Assembly: GCA_027460465.1 (NCBI GenBank)
Contig: JAPZAV010000176.1
Location: 1 to 36,967, forward strand
Reading direction: 5' to 3'
Length of the DNA stretch: 36,967 bases
From: Candidatus Methanoperedens sp.
GTDB taxonomy: Archaea > Halobacteriota > Methanosarcinia > Methanosarcinales > Methanoperedenaceae
Shown here: positions 10,326 to 20,309 of the stretch, one piece after another
Numbering within the stretch: position 1 is the stretch's first letter
Layout of the letters: the number at the start of each line of letters is the position of its first letter
Notes under the pieces: generated by a model
The model's database searches: none
What the model was told of the DNA's origin: nothing
Seen by the model: the letters and a program-made list of their open reading frames with translations, nothing else
Translations under genes and position numbers: made by a program

Positions 10326-10536
10326 TAGCGCTGTCGATATCATTGCTCGATCGCTGGCACCGGACAATGTGGCAGAGATAGAAACTTCTGTTGATGAGAA
10401 TTCTGCCACAGTCGTATTCAGGGCGGATAAGATCGGCACAATGCTTTCATCCATTGATGACTACCTGATGAATGCAAAGATCGCAGGCGATATACTAAAT
10501 TCAAAAAAAGTTCAGATAAATGAGGAGAATTCATGA
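10288..10536 (+). CDS. pcc1: KEOPS complex subunit Pcc1
   Basis: IARSLAPDN...FRADKIGTMLSSIDDYLMNAKIAGDIL; position after S15/DHH. Confidence 0.85.
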   Translation: MMKIKGKLIFRSDSAVDIIARSLAPDNVAEIETSVDENSATVVFRADKIGTMLSSIDDYLMNAKIAGDILNSKKVQINEENS

Positions 10537-11075
10537 TTCATACAACGCATATACTTTTCGGGGTATTTTTGATCTTTGCATCATTTGAAGGCTATCCTTC
10601 ATCGATAGCGTACATTCCTTTTATTTATGCAATCAGTTCATCAGCCCTCGGTGCGTTGTTTCCTGATATAGATCATCCGAATGGATATCTCAGCAGGGGA
10701 AACTGGAGATTGATCTCTCTGTCTGTAAGGAAAACAACCTCGCATAGAGGATGGACCCACAGTATTTCTGGTGCCGTGTTCTTTTCGGTCATCGCAGGCG
10801 CTGTGATCTGGTATTATAACGCAGATCTTTTATATGCAGTCCCTTTCTTCATAGGATATATCTCTCATTTAATGAGCGATAGCCTGAATCCAACAGGTGT
10901 GAACTGGTTATGGCCGATCACCAGGAAAAAGTTCAGGATCAACCTGATAAAGACCGGTTCAAAGCAAGAATCAATATTTCAATCGGGGATTTCTTTCGGG
11001 ATCTCTGGAATAATTGCATATGATGTGATGTTCAATGCCGGCATGTTATTGAATGCAATCAGGCAGATGATATGA
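10533..11075 (+). CDS. YdjM/DUF457-type membrane-bound metal-dependent hydrolase
   Basis: HILFGVFL...ALFPDIDHPNG...TSHRGWTHSI...GYISHLMSDSLNPTG. Confidence 0.88.
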   Translation: MIHTTHILFGVFLIFASFEGYPSSIAYIPFIYAISSSALGALFPDIDHPNGYLSRGNWRLISLSVRKTTSHRGWTHSISGAVFFSVIAGAVIWYYNADLLYAVPFFIGYISHLMSDSLNPTGVNWLWPITRKKFRINLIKTGSKQESIFQSGISFGISGIIAYDVMFNAGMLLNAIRQMI

Positions 11076-11097
11076 ACTCCTGTTTGAGCTCTGAGGA

Positions 11098-12078
11098 TCA
11101 TATCTCTATGCATGTACTTATTTCTTCAAGCGCCTTTGCGTACACTCCTGTTTTATTAAGATAAGCCGAAAGCTTGAGAGGGCGATTGCCTCCTGGATGA
11201 TATACGATGACAGCACTGGGCGAGCACTGGTGAACCATGTTCAAAAGCCCATCCACGTCCATGTGGTCGCTGATATTGATCGTGGGGAACTTATAGTCGC
11301 GTCTGCCTGTCAGGATGAATTTCTTTGCTGCTTTAAGTCCCTGTATTTCAGAAGGCGTGGCGACTCTGATCCCGCAATCATTATCCAGATCAACAAGAGT
11401 ACCTGCGTTTTCCATCAGTCCCCGTGTCAGGGCGAGCGAAACAGGGTCCATTCCGATCGCTCCATCATAACCTGATTCCCGCATTAACTTCACTGCGCGC
11501 TGGGCTTTCCCGAAGGCATAGGCGCCGAATGCAAGATCATCGTGCTCTTCCACTGCCTCCCTGAACGCTTCGATATCGTCCTTGAACCTGCAATTCGGAT
11601 CTCCGGGGTCGCCGTAGTTTGCTTCTGTGACAAGGCAATCGCATTCAGGCAGATCTTTTGCATTTTTCACATCGCCTGTGATCAGAATCTTTGTCCCTAC
11701 TTCATTTTCCCAGAAGAATGCTGTGGAGCCAATGGTGTGGTGGGTCGGAAACGTTTTCACATCAACTCCGCAGATATCGATCGTCTCCCCGATCTTGAAG
11801 GTCCTGCCAGCATAATCCCTGCAATAGAGTATCTCAAGAGCCCGTGCAGTTTCTTCAGAGCAGACTGCTTTTTCTGAAAGCATGGCTGATCTGCCATTAT
11901 GATCTGAATGGGCATGGGTTATCAGATAAGAATCAGGCTCAGCAGACCGTGAGTTCGTGGTGTCTATTGCAAACGCGAGCCTTTTTCCTGCATTAAAGGT
12001 AAGGGATACATGGGGCTTGAACCCCCTGCCTGTCCTGTGCCGCAGAGGCAGCACCCCGAGATCAAATAAGGGTTTCAA
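11098..12078 (-). CDS. MBL-fold exonuclease / mRNA 3'-end-processing-factor-like protein
   Basis: YLITHAHSDHNG, TGDVKNAKDLPECDCLVTEANYGDP, PSAVIVYHPGG. Confidence 0.85.
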   Translation of the reverse strand: MKPLFDLGVLPLRHRTGRGFKPHVSLTFNAGKRLAFAIDTTNSRSAEPDSYLITHAHSDHNGRSAMLSEKAVCSEETARALEILYCRDYAGRTFKIGETIDICGVDVKTFPTHHTIGSTAFFWENEVGTKILITGDVKNAKDLPECDCLVTEANYGDPGDPNCRFKDDIEAFREAVEEHDDLAFGAYAFGKAQRAVKLMRESGYDGAIGMDPVSLALTRGLMENAGTLVDLDNDCGIRVATPSEIQGLKAAKKFILTGRRDYKFPTINISDHMDVDGLLNMVHQCSPSAVIVYHPGGNRPLKLSAYLNKTGVYAKALEEISTCIEI

Positions 12079-12088
12079 ATACCCCTCA

Positions 12089-12361
12089 TTATTTCAGGGC
12101 TGCGTTCAGATCTGCCTCAAGGACATTTCCCCGTGTCACGCCTGTATAGCGCTTGAAGACCGAGCCATCCCTTTCGATGATCAGCGTGGGCACGGCATGT
12201 ATCGTGAATTTTGAGGCAAGTTCATAATTTGTATCCACGTCAACTTTCTTGAACTCCACTTTGTCCCCGAATTTTTTCTTCAGCTCATCGATGATCGGGT
12301 CCTGCATCTTGCATGGCCCGCACCATTCTGCAAAAAAATCCATCAAAACAACTTTACTCAT
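12089..12361 (-). CDS. Thioredoxin
   Basis: FFAEWCGPCKMQDPI...VDTNYELASKFTIHAVPTLIIERDG. Confidence 0.93.
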   Translation of the reverse strand: MSKVVLMDFFAEWCGPCKMQDPIIDELKKKFGDKVEFKKVDVDTNYELASKFTIHAVPTLIIERDGSVFKRYTGVTRGNVLEADLNAALK

Positions 12362-12449
12362 TTAACTTTTTCCTCCTTGGGTAACAGATTCCACACGATT
12401 TACATTTTTCTTTCATCTGGTTCTTTTTGTTTTGCTTTTCCCGAGACAT
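12354..12449 (-). CDS. Candidate 31-aa Cys-motif peptide MSREKQNKKNQMKEKCKSCGICYPRRKKLNE, overlapping the thioredoxin start
   Basis: Manual translation; CxxCxxC; AAGGAGG ribosome-binding sequence for thioredoxin lies inside its C-terminal codons; stop inside ATGAGTAA of thioredoxin. Confidence 0.5.
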   Translation of the reverse strand: MSREKQNKKNQMKEKCKSCGICYPRRKKLNE

Positions 12450-12521
12450 GTACTTACCTGCTACAAATCCTAAATATAGTGTCATAGCATAAAATAGTTG
12501 CCTTATATCGCCAGAACAGCA

Positions 12522-13139
12522 TTAATACCTCGTATTCCTGATGATCTGCTCTATGTCATGGTATGTATTGATGTTCATGAATGTCCTTAACCCGGGATCG
12601 ATTTTCCTGATCTCTTCCACAGGAACATAATTGACGTTCAATTTGAATATCGGAGCAAGGATAATGGTTTCACCTTTTTCAACCGCTTTTTTTGTTTCTC
12701 TCAGCATGGGTTTGCGTTTATAGACCGCATGCAGTGGCTCAAGAAAACCGTCGTCCCAGCGCGGAATTGCAGCATCGTGGTGTTCACTTTTTTCAAAAAG
12801 CATCGTCACAACATTTTCATTGATAAAAGGCATGTCGCATGCCGCGATGAAACAGAGATCATCTTCGCATGCTTCAAGCCCTGAAAGGATGCCTGCAAGA
12901 GGACCAACGTTCTTATAGGTGTCGTATGCGAATCTGCACCCGGGCAGAAAGGATTCCAGCATTTTGCCCTGTGCTTCGTCGCGCACTGATACAATGATGG
13001 TGTCCACGACGTTCTTCAGTTTCTCTATGACCAGAACGATCAAAGGTCTGCCTTTGATGTCTATCAGGGCTTTTTCCCTGTATCCCAGGCGGCTCCCCAT
13101 ACCGCCAGCGAGGATAAGAGCGCAATGTCCCATGATCAA
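12522..13139 (-). CDS. mobA: Molybdenum cofactor guanylyltransferase
   Basis: CALILAGGMGSRLGYREKALIDIKGRPLI...AACDMPFINENVV. Confidence 0.85.
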   Translation of the reverse strand: MIMGHCALILAGGMGSRLGYREKALIDIKGRPLIVLVIEKLKNVVDTIIVSVRDEAQGKMLESFLPGCRFAYDTYKNVGPLAGILSGLEACEDDLCFIAACDMPFINENVVTMLFEKSEHHDAAIPRWDDGFLEPLHAVYKRKPMLRETKKAVEKGETIILAPIFKLNVNYVPVEEIRKIDPGLRTFMNINTYHDIEQIIRNTRY

Positions 13140-13834
13140 ATATGTCCTGCCTCTTTCATGCTGAAGTGCCGCCCATCCCCGATTATGACATGGTCAAGTA
13201 CATTGATCCCTATGATCTTTCCGGTCTCGACAAGTTTCCTTGTTATCTCGATATCCTCTCTGCTCGGTGAGGGATCGCCTGAAGGATGATTATGCGTCAC
13301 TATAATATGGGCAGCTGATACTGCCAGAGCAGTCTTGAAAACCTCTCTTGGATGAACTATATTGGCGTTGAGAGAGCCTATGGAAATAGTCTCTTCCTTG
13401 ATAATCTGGTTCTTGGTATCAAGGCATAGCTCTATGAAATTCTCTTTTTTCTGCTCCCTCATTCTCGGGTAGATCCGTCTGTAGACATCTTCTGGAGAGT
13501 TGATTTTGGGTTTTTCCTCTTCAATGAAAGATTCAAGCCTTCGCGCAATCTCAAAACATGCTGCGATCTGCGCAGCCTTGCTTTCTTTGATCCCGTGTAT
13601 CCTGGTCAATTGATCGAGACTTGTTGTGGAAAGCTGTTTTAAGTTGTATTCTGATAATATCCTCTGGGAGAGGTTTATCACATTCTCCTGTTTTGTACCC
13701 GTCCTGAGGATGATCGCAAGGAGTTCAGAATCGCTCAATGCAGAAGGTCCGTTCTTCACGAGTCTCTCCCTCGGTCTCTCCTCTTTTTTCATGTCAAGTA
13801 TCCTGAGCTTATATTCCTCCATAGACCCAGACAT
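13136..13834 (-). CDS. radC: RadC-family JAB-domain protein
   Basis: HxHPSGD (VTHNHPSGDPSPSREDIEITRKL), LSDSELLAIILRTGT. Confidence 0.93.
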   Translation of the reverse strand: MSGSMEEYKLRILDMKKEERPRERLVKNGPSALSDSELLAIILRTGTKQENVINLSQRILSEYNLKQLSTTSLDQLTRIHGIKESKAAQIAACFEIARRLESFIEEEKPKINSPEDVYRRIYPRMREQKKENFIELCLDTKNQIIKEETISIGSLNANIVHPREVFKTALAVSAAHIIVTHNHPSGDPSPSREDIEITRKLVETGKIIGINVLDHVIIGDGRHFSMKEAGHI

Positions 13835-13910
13835 TATTTTTATAGATTAAAATCTTTCTGGACAGAGAGAACAGTAAAACTATTATTTGATATCAGCATA
13901 AACTGGGTGC

Positions 13911-14069
13911 ATGGAAAATGTAGAAATTGTTCTGGAAGCAGATGGGAAAGAAATTCCAATGAATGAATTTGTCAAGAAAATCATGTGCGGAATGATCACA
14001 GGGTCTATTCAGGCCCTTCATGGTGTGAAAAAAGAATGGAAAACTATCAATATCAATCTCAAGCGATAG
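13911..14069 (+). CDS. Small 52-aa protein of unknown function
   Basis: Manual translation MENVEIVLEADGKEIPMNEFVKKIMCGMITGSIQALHGVKKEWKTININLKR*; amphipathic, codon-like; below ORF-track cutoff. Confidence 0.6.
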   Translation: MENVEIVLEADGKEIPMNEFVKKIMCGMITGSIQALHGVKKEWKTININLKR

Positions 14070-14088
14070 AAAAATTAGAAAGGAAGAA

Positions 14089-14388
14089 TCAAAGCTTTTC
14101 CAGCTTCTCTATTCCAACCTTCTTTACAAACGGCTTATTGATCTTATCCGGCATCCATGCTGGTTTATTCTTGGGAGCACTGATGGTTTCTTTCCATGCT
14201 TTGAATATGTGAATCTTCTTTGTGCCTCGCTCTCTCAGTCTGATCTCTACAGGGCTACTTTTGGTTCCCCCTATCCTGTTTGCGGCTTTAAGGGCAGCCT
14301 GACGTGGCTGGCGTCCGGTAAATACACCATCCTCAGAGCCATTCTTATGCCGTAAGATAAAATTTTTTATTTCTGTCATATCTCTCAA
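14089..14388 (-). CDS. Non-histone chromosomal protein MC1
   Basis: NFILRHKNGSEDGVFTGRQPRQAALKAANR...IRLRERGTKKIHIFKAWKETISAPKNKPAWMPDKINKPFVKK. Confidence 0.96.
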   Translation of the reverse strand: MRDMTEIKNFILRHKNGSEDGVFTGRQPRQAALKAANRIGGTKSSPVEIRLRERGTKKIHIFKAWKETISAPKNKPAWMPDKINKPFVKKVGIEKLEKL

Positions 14389-14612
14389 CTTCTCCTCGTA
14401 GCATTTTATGCCACGGTCTCCTTATTGACATTATCCCATTATAAAGCTTATTTACATGATAAAACATGTTAGTTCTCTATTGCGATTTAATATGCATTGA
14501 TTATTAAAATGAATAATATATTTACATGAATTTTCTAAAGCAAAAACTACTTAAATCATAGATATTAATGTAATTAATGGAAGGGTTAAACATAACTCAA
14601 GGAGGTAACAAA

Positions 14613-14678
14613 ATGAAGATCGTAAAAGTAAAGAAAATCGTAAGAGGAAGCTGCAAGTGTCATTCATCCTGCGTGTGA
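14613..14678 (+). CDS. Candidate 21-aa Cys-rich peptide MKIVKVKKIVRGSCKCHSSCV
   Basis: Manual translation; strong SD AAGGAGGT just upstream of ATG; T-run downstream; not in ORF track because of length. Confidence 0.5.
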   Translation: MKIVKVKKIVRGSCKCHSSCV

Positions 14679-14706
14679 GAGATAACAATTAAGATATTCT
14701 TTTTTG

Positions 14707-15111
14707 CTATTTCACCACTTCAAACCCGGCATTAGTCCACTCCATAATTCCGCCTTTCATGTTGTAAACTTCCTTAAAATCATTACTTATCAGTATTTCA
14801 CTTGCCCTGGTGCTGCGAACTCCTGTTCTGCAGTACACCAGTATCTTTCTGTCCCTGGGTATCTCATCGAGCCTATTATTCAATTCCTGCACCGGGACAA
14901 GAACTGATCCGTTTATATGCCCTGTCTCGTATTCTTCCAGGGTGCGAACATCAAGGATAAATACTTCACCTCTATCTATCATTCCCTTTCCCTCCTGGAC
15001 TGTGATATCAATGAACTGTGCTTTATCCGAACGATCAGCGGGTCCGGTACATCCGGACACTGCAGTCAGCAGCAAGAGCGCAAGTACAGCAGAGAAGATG
15101 TGCATCCTCAT
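14707..15111 (-). CDS. Rhodanese-domain lipoprotein
   Basis: Lipobox [27 protein letters not shown]; active-site loop YCRTGVRS. Confidence 0.92.
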   Translation of the reverse strand: MRMHIFSAVLALLLLTAVSGCTGPADRSDKAQFIDITVQEGKGMIDRGEVFILDVRTLEEYETGHINGSVLVPVQELNNRLDEIPRDRKILVYCRTGVRSTRASEILISNDFKEVYNMKGGIMEWTNAGFEVVK

Positions 15112-15178
15112 ATCATTATCACCTGTTAATCACTTAATCACAAGCAGTTATATAGACGCTCAAACTAAAATATGCGCC

Positions 15179-16285
15179 ATGTCAGGAAATACCTTTGGTA
15201 CCCTGTTTCGGATAATGACCTGGGGCGAGAGCCACGGCCCTGCTGTGGGTGTGGTCATAGATGGCTGTCCTGCAGGTCTCAGGCTCGGAGAAGAGGATAT
15301 CCAGAAGGAACTTGACAGGCGCCGTCCAGGTCAGAGCGAGATAACCACACCCAGGAAAGAAGAGGATAAAGTGGAGATCCTCTCAGGGATATTTCAGGGA
15401 AAGACCACAGGTACGCCGATATCCACAATGGTCAGAAACAGGGACGTTGATCCTGGAAAATACGAATCATTGCGCAGCATTCCCCGCCCGGGGCATGCTG
15501 ATATCACATATGAGATGAAATACGGGTTCAGAGACTGGCGCGGAGGCGGCAGGTCATCAGCGCGAGAGACCACAGGTCGGGTGGCGGCAGGTGCGATCGC
15601 AAAAAAGATCCTGGCTTTATACGGGATCGAGATACTTGGCCACGTGGTTGAGCTCGGAGGGATCAGGGCAGGATCTGTAAGTATAGAAGATATCCGCAAA
15701 AATACGGAAAAAAACCCTGTGAGATGCGCGGATCCTGATGCTGCTGTGGAAATGGCCGCGATGATCCATGCTGTGAGAAGCGAGGGCGACAGCACAGGCG
15801 GGATAGTCGAGATAATAAGCACTGGCATGCCTGCAGGTATTGGAGAGCCTGTGTTCGAAAAGCTCGGCGCAGAGCTTGCGCATGCACTGATGAGCATAGG
15901 AGCAGTAAAAGGAGTAGAGATAGGCGCTGGTTTTAAGTCTGCGCTCATGAAAGGAAGCGAGATGAACGACCCGATCGCGATCTGTGATGGGAAGCTCAGG
16001 ATGCTTTCCAACAAAGCGGGCGGGATCCTTGGAGGAATCAGCAGCGGTGAGCCTGTTATATGCAGGATCGCAGTGAAACCCACTCCTTCGATCTCAAAAG
16101 AGCAGCATTCTGTTGACCTGAGAATTATGAAAGATACTAAAATAAAAATACAGGGACGTCATGATCCCTCGATTCCTCCCAGGATAGTCCCGGTCGCTGA
16201 AGCCATGGTTGCGCTTGTACTTGTTGATCAGATGATGATGGGTGGATTCATAAATCGGAGTAGAATAAATGAAGTTCGATCCTGA
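15179..16285 (+). CDS. aroC: Chorismate synthase
   Basis: [44 protein letters not shown]; longer ORF 14810 is an antisense N-terminal extension. Confidence 0.97.
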   Translation: MSGNTFGTLFRIMTWGESHGPAVGVVIDGCPAGLRLGEEDIQKELDRRRPGQSEITTPRKEEDKVEILSGIFQGKTTGTPISTMVRNRDVDPGKYESLRSIPRPGHADITYEMKYGFRDWRGGGRSSARETTGRVAAGAIAKKILALYGIEILGHVVELGGIRAGSVSIEDIRKNTEKNPVRCADPDAAVEMAAMIHAVRSEGDSTGGIVEIISTGMPAGIGEPVFEKLGAELAHALMSIGAVKGVEIGAGFKSALMKGSEMNDPIAICDGKLRMLSNKAGGILGGISSGEPVICRIAVKPTPSISKEQHSVDLRIMKDTKIKIQGRHDPSIPPRIVPVAEAMVALVLVDQMMMGGFINRSRINEVRS

Positions 16286-17882
16286 AGAAATCAAGGAAGC
16301 AGCAAAGAGAGACTTTGATGCTGCATGGCAGGAAGGGAAAAAATATGTTTCAGGCAGAGGAATCAATGAACAGTACCCTCGCATCTCACTGAGATACGGC
16401 AAACCGCATCCTGTTTTTGAAACAGTCCAGCGCCTGCGCGAGGCATATATGAGGCTCGGTTTTGAAGAGTGCATGAACCCGATCATCGTGGAGGACAGGG
16501 ATATTCACAGGCAGTTCGGGTACGAGGCGCTCGCCGTTCTTGACAGGTGCTTCTATATAGGGGGTCTTCCAAGACCGAATGTCGGAATTTCGGACGAGAG
16601 AATAACTGAGATAAAAAGCATCCTTGGAAACCTGGATGATGAGAGTGTGGAAAAGATAAGGCAGATCCTTCATTCTTATAAAAAAGGCGAGATCGAAGGG
16701 GATGACCTGGTGCCTGAGATCTCATCTGAACTTGAGGTCTCAGATGCAAGGGTGGCTTTGATGATAGACCGCGTATTCCCTGAATTCAAGTCCCTTGTCC
16801 CGGTTTGCTCCCAGAACACGCTTCGAAGCCATATGACCTCAGGCTGGTTCATCAGCCTTGGTGAGATGTGCGATTATAGCACTGTTCCTCTGAAGCTTTT
16901 CTCTGTAGATAGATGCTTCAGGCGAGAGCAGGCAGAGGATGCCACCAGGCTCATGGCTTATTATTCAGCGTCCTGTGTGATAATGGACGAGAACGTGAGC
17001 ATCGAGGACGGGAAAGCAGTAGCAGCGGGCTTGCTTTCGCAGTTCGGTTTCTCGAATTTCATTTTCAGACCTGATGATAAGAGGAGCAAGTATTATGTGC
17101 CTGATACCCAGACCGAGGTATTTGCATATCATCCTGAACTTGTGGGCTCGAAGACAAAGTACAGGGACGGATGGGTCGAGGTTGCGACGTTCGGCATTTA
17201 CTCGCCTCTTGCGCTTGCGCAGTACAATATCCCTTATCCTGTGATGAACCTGGGCATGGGTGTGGAGCGGCTTGCGATGATACTGCATGATTCCACAGAT
17301 GTACGCGCTCTCACGTACCCTCAGTTCCAGTACAGGACAGACCGGGTGATGTCTGACAGCGAGATAGCTGGCATGATATATGCGGATGAGGTTCCGGCGA
17401 CAGAAACCGGGAATGAGATACAGAAGGCCATAGTTGTTGCCTGCGAAAAATATGGGAATACGCAGAGCCCGTGCGAGTTCGTTGCGTGGGATGGGCAGCT
17501 TTTTGACAGGAATATCAGGGTGAAAGTTGTCGAACCGGAGGAGAACACAAAGCTCTGCGGCCCTGCTGCGATGAACGAGATCGTCTGCTACAGGAACGAT
17601 ATCCTGGGACTTCCGCGAACATCGAGATGGGACGAGGTGTTCAAGAACGGTGTAAGTACAGGGATAAGATATATTGATGCGTTTGCAGCGCGATGCGCTA
17701 AGGAGATAGAGGAGGCAGTACGAAATGGCACAGGCTCTGAGACCAGGGTGAGGATCATCAAGGTGCCTTCTGAGATAAATATCAGGATAGATCCGATCGC
17801 GCAGAGGTATATCACGGGATTGAAGAAAAAGATCGATACACGAGGACCTGTTTTCACAACGGTCAGGATGGAAATAATATGA
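16269..17882 (+). CDS. sepS: O-phosphoserine--tRNA(Cys) ligase (SepRS)
   Basis: [27 protein letters not shown]...[26 protein letters not shown]...[13 protein letters not shown]. Confidence 0.96.
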   Translation: MKFDPEEIKEAAKRDFDAAWQEGKKYVSGRGINEQYPRISLRYGKPHPVFETVQRLREAYMRLGFEECMNPIIVEDRDIHRQFGYEALAVLDRCFYIGGLPRPNVGISDERITEIKSILGNLDDESVEKIRQILHSYKKGEIEGDDLVPEISSELEVSDARVALMIDRVFPEFKSLVPVCSQNTLRSHMTSGWFISLGEMCDYSTVPLKLFSVDRCFRREQAEDATRLMAYYSASCVIMDENVSIEDGKAVAAGLLSQFGFSNFIFRPDDKRSKYYVPDTQTEVFAYHPELVGSKTKYRDGWVEVATFGIYSPLALAQYNIPYPVMNLGMGVERLAMILHDSTDVRALTYPQFQYRTDRVMSDSEIAGMIYADEVPATETGNEIQKAIVVACEKYGNTQSPCEFVAWDGQLFDRNIRVKVVEPEENTKLCGPAAMNEIVCYRNDILGLPRTSRWDEVFKNGVSTGIRYIDAFAARCAKEIEEAVRNGTGSETRVRIIKVPSEINIRIDPIAQRYITGLKKKIDTRGPVFTTVRMEII

Positions 17883-18730
17883 AGCAGACAGGATACGCCT
17901 GTGCCTTTGGTGCAGGTACGATAATCAATGCGATAGCCACATGGAAAGGAGCGGCTTTTGGCATTGACCTGAAAACAGAGGCAGAGGTCATATTGACAGA
18001 TTCAAAAAAGATCCAGGGGTATATGGAAGAGGGAGGAGACACCACCCTGATCGAGAGGTGCGTTGAACTCACACTTGCGCGATTTGGCTCAAAATATGGT
18101 GCAAAGGTCTCCACAAAAAGTGAGATACCGATAGCAAGCGGTCTTAAAAGCTCAAGCGCAGCAGCGAATGCGACAGTGCTCGCAACGCTCGATGCGATCG
18201 GTGAGAAACTTGAGCCTTTAGAAGCCATAAAGATCGGGGTCCAGGCAGCACTCGATTCGAAAGTAACGATCACAGGCGCGTTCGATGATGCATGTGCCTC
18301 GATGCTTGGTGGTTTTGTGATAACGGATAACAGAAAAATGGAGCTTATCAAACGTGAAGAGAGAGACTCAGAGGTGCTCATTCTTGCGCCGGACAGAAAG
18401 GTGTTCACCTCTGCCGCGAATGTGACGCGCTCAAGGCTGATAGGGCGGTGGGTAGAGCTTGCCTATAAAGAAGCGCTGGAAGGCAATTATGAGAAGTCCA
18501 TGACCCTGAATGGCTTTTTATACTGTGCAGCACTGGGTTTCAGCACAGAGCCGATGATGGCAGCGCTTGAGGTGGGTATCAAAGGCACAAGCCTCTCCGG
18601 CACAGGACCTGCATACACAGCGCTCGGCAGTACCGAGCTTCTGGATAAACTTGAGCCAGTATGGCGAAATATGGGCGGAAAAGTGATAAGGACGAAGGTG
18701 AATAATACGGGTGGAAAAACATGCCGCTGA
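17879..18730 (+). CDS. Shikimate kinase, archaeal GHMP type
   Basis: IPIASGLKSSSAAANATVLA GHMP motif; placed in aromatic cluster. Confidence 0.92.
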   Translation: MKQTGYACAFGAGTIINAIATWKGAAFGIDLKTEAEVILTDSKKIQGYMEEGGDTTLIERCVELTLARFGSKYGAKVSTKSEIPIASGLKSSSAAANATVLATLDAIGEKLEPLEAIKIGVQAALDSKVTITGAFDDACASMLGGFVITDNRKMELIKREERDSEVLILAPDRKVFTSAANVTRSRLIGRWVELAYKEALEGNYEKSMTLNGFLYCAALGFSTEPMMAALEVGIKGTSLSGTGPAYTALGSTELLDKLEPVWRNMGGKVIRTKVNNTGGKTCR

Positions 18731-19005
18731 AAGAGGTCAGAGCAAAGATAGAGAAGCTTGACATTCAGATACTCAATCTTATCGAGCAGAGAACTGCTCT
18801 GGCAAAGGACGTGCTTGAGGCAAAGAAAGCAGAGGGCAAGCTGATCAATGATGAAGATCAGAACAGAGTGGTACTCGACCGGGTTTTGAACGCTGCCACA
18901 GAGAAAGGACTTGATGGTGAGTCTGTAAAGAGGGTTTTTGATATCCTTATCAAAATGAATATCGAGAGGCAGCATGAGCTGAGCGGGGAAGGAAACCTGC
19001 CCTGA
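18721..19005 (+). CDS. Chorismate mutase (AroQ type)
   Basis: EVRAKIEKLDIQILNLIEQRTALAKDVLEAKK...DEDQNRVVLDRV. Confidence 0.9.
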   Translation: MPLKEVRAKIEKLDIQILNLIEQRTALAKDVLEAKKAEGKLINDEDQNRVVLDRVLNAATEKGLDGESVKRVFDILIKMNIERQHELSGEGNLP

Positions 19006-19043
19006 TAAATAGACTTATCATTTCCTGGGCAAGAATAGAAATT

Positions 19044-20309
19044 ATGTTCACAGTAATAACGGGCGCACAGTTCGGAGATGAAGGAAAGGGTAAGATCGTG
19101 GATATGATGGCATCGCAGTATGACATCGTTGCCCGATTCCAGGGAGGGGACAATGCGGGACATACCGTCGTGGCTGAAGGAAAAACGTATAAACTGCATC
19201 TCATCCCTTCTGGCGTGCTCTTCGATGCCCGCCTGCTCATAGGTCCCGGTACTGTGATGAACCCTAAGATCCTGATGGAAGAGATCGCAATGCTTGCAGA
19301 GAACGGGGTGGAGGTGACGCCGCAAAAGCTTGGTATTGATGCCAAGACGAGCATCATTATGCCATATCACATAGCGCTTGACAGCCTGCGCGAGTCAAGG
19401 CGCACGGTCAAGATAGGTACCACGAACAGGGGGATAGGTTTTGCCTATGTGGACAAAGTGGGGCGGGATGAGATACAGATGTCTGACATTGCTGAAAAGA
19501 ACAGGTTGATCAAAAGGCTTGAAGAGATAGCACCCCAGAAAGAGGCAGCAATAAAAGAACTTGGAGGGGACCCAGGGGTTGCGAGAAGCGGAATTGAAGA
19601 ATATCTGGAAATAGGGAAGAAATTAAAGCCTTACATAACCGATGTTTCAAAGGAAATAAATCAGGCATTAAAAAGTGGAAAAAAGGTGCTCGCTGAAGGG
19701 GCGCAGGGAACGCATCTCGACATAATACACGGGACTCAGAAATTCGTCACATCCTCAAGCACGGTTGCAGGTTCTGCATGCTCGGGGCTCGGGGTGGGTC
19801 CGACGAAAGTGGATAGGGTCATCGGGGTCATCAAGGCATATATCACCCGCGTGGGCGAGGGACCTCTCCCTACAGAGCAGAAAAATGAGGTTGGAGAGCA
19901 CCTGCGCGATATGGGAGGGGAGTTCGGCACCACCACAGGAAGACCGAGAAGATGCGGCTGGTTTGATGTGCCTCTTGCCAGGAAATCCATCAACCTCAAT
20001 GGATATTCAAGCATGGCACTGACAAAGCTCGATGTTCTCACAGGTCTTGACCCTCTGAAGCTGTGCCTTGAGTACTCACTGAAAGGGAAGGTGATCGATT
20101 ATCCGCCTGAGCTTTCTGATGAGCTGGCAGGATGCGAGCCTGTTTATCTTGATCTTCCGGGATGGAATGAAGATATCTCTGATGCAAGAGATTTCTCTGA
20201 TCTTCCTGACAATGCCAGGCTTTATATCGAGCTTGTCGAAGAACTGATAGGAATGGAGATAGAATATGTTTCAGTCGGGCCGGGCAGAGTGCAGACTTTC
20301 GTGAAATGA
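19044..20309 (+). CDS. purA: Adenylosuccinate synthetase
   Basis: VITGAQFGDEGKGKIVDMMA...GGDNAGHTVV...TTTGRPRRCGWFDV. Confidence 0.97.
   Translation: MFTVITGAQFGDEGKGKIVDMMASQYDIVARFQGGDNAGHTVVAEGKTYKLHLIPSGVLFDARLLIGPGTVMNPKILMEEIAMLAENGVEVTPQKLGIDAKTSIIMPYHIALDSLRESRRTVKIGTTNRGIGFAYVDKVGRDEIQMSDIAEKNRLIKRLEEIAPQKEAAIKELGGDPGVARSGIEEYLEIGKKLKPYITDVSKEINQALKSGKKVLAEGAQGTHLDIIHGTQKFVTSSSTVAGSACSGLGVGPTKVDRVIGVIKAYITRVGEGPLPTEQKNEVGEHLRDMGGEFGTTTGRPRRCGWFDVPLARKSINLNGYSSMALTKLDVLTGLDPLKLCLEYSLKGKVIDYPPELSDELAGCEPVYLDLPGWNEDISDARDFSDLPDNARLYIELVEELIGMEIEYVSVGPGRVQTFVK

Noticed and set aside
14810-15178. 123-aa N-terminal extension of chorismate synthase
   Set aside because: Runs antisense through the rhodanese lipoprotein; canonical AroC start MSGNTFGT is at 15179.
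15394-16083. 229-aa minus-strand ORF inside aroC
   Set aside because: Antisense shadow of a high-GC3 coding region; low-complexity Ser/Pro/Ile composition.
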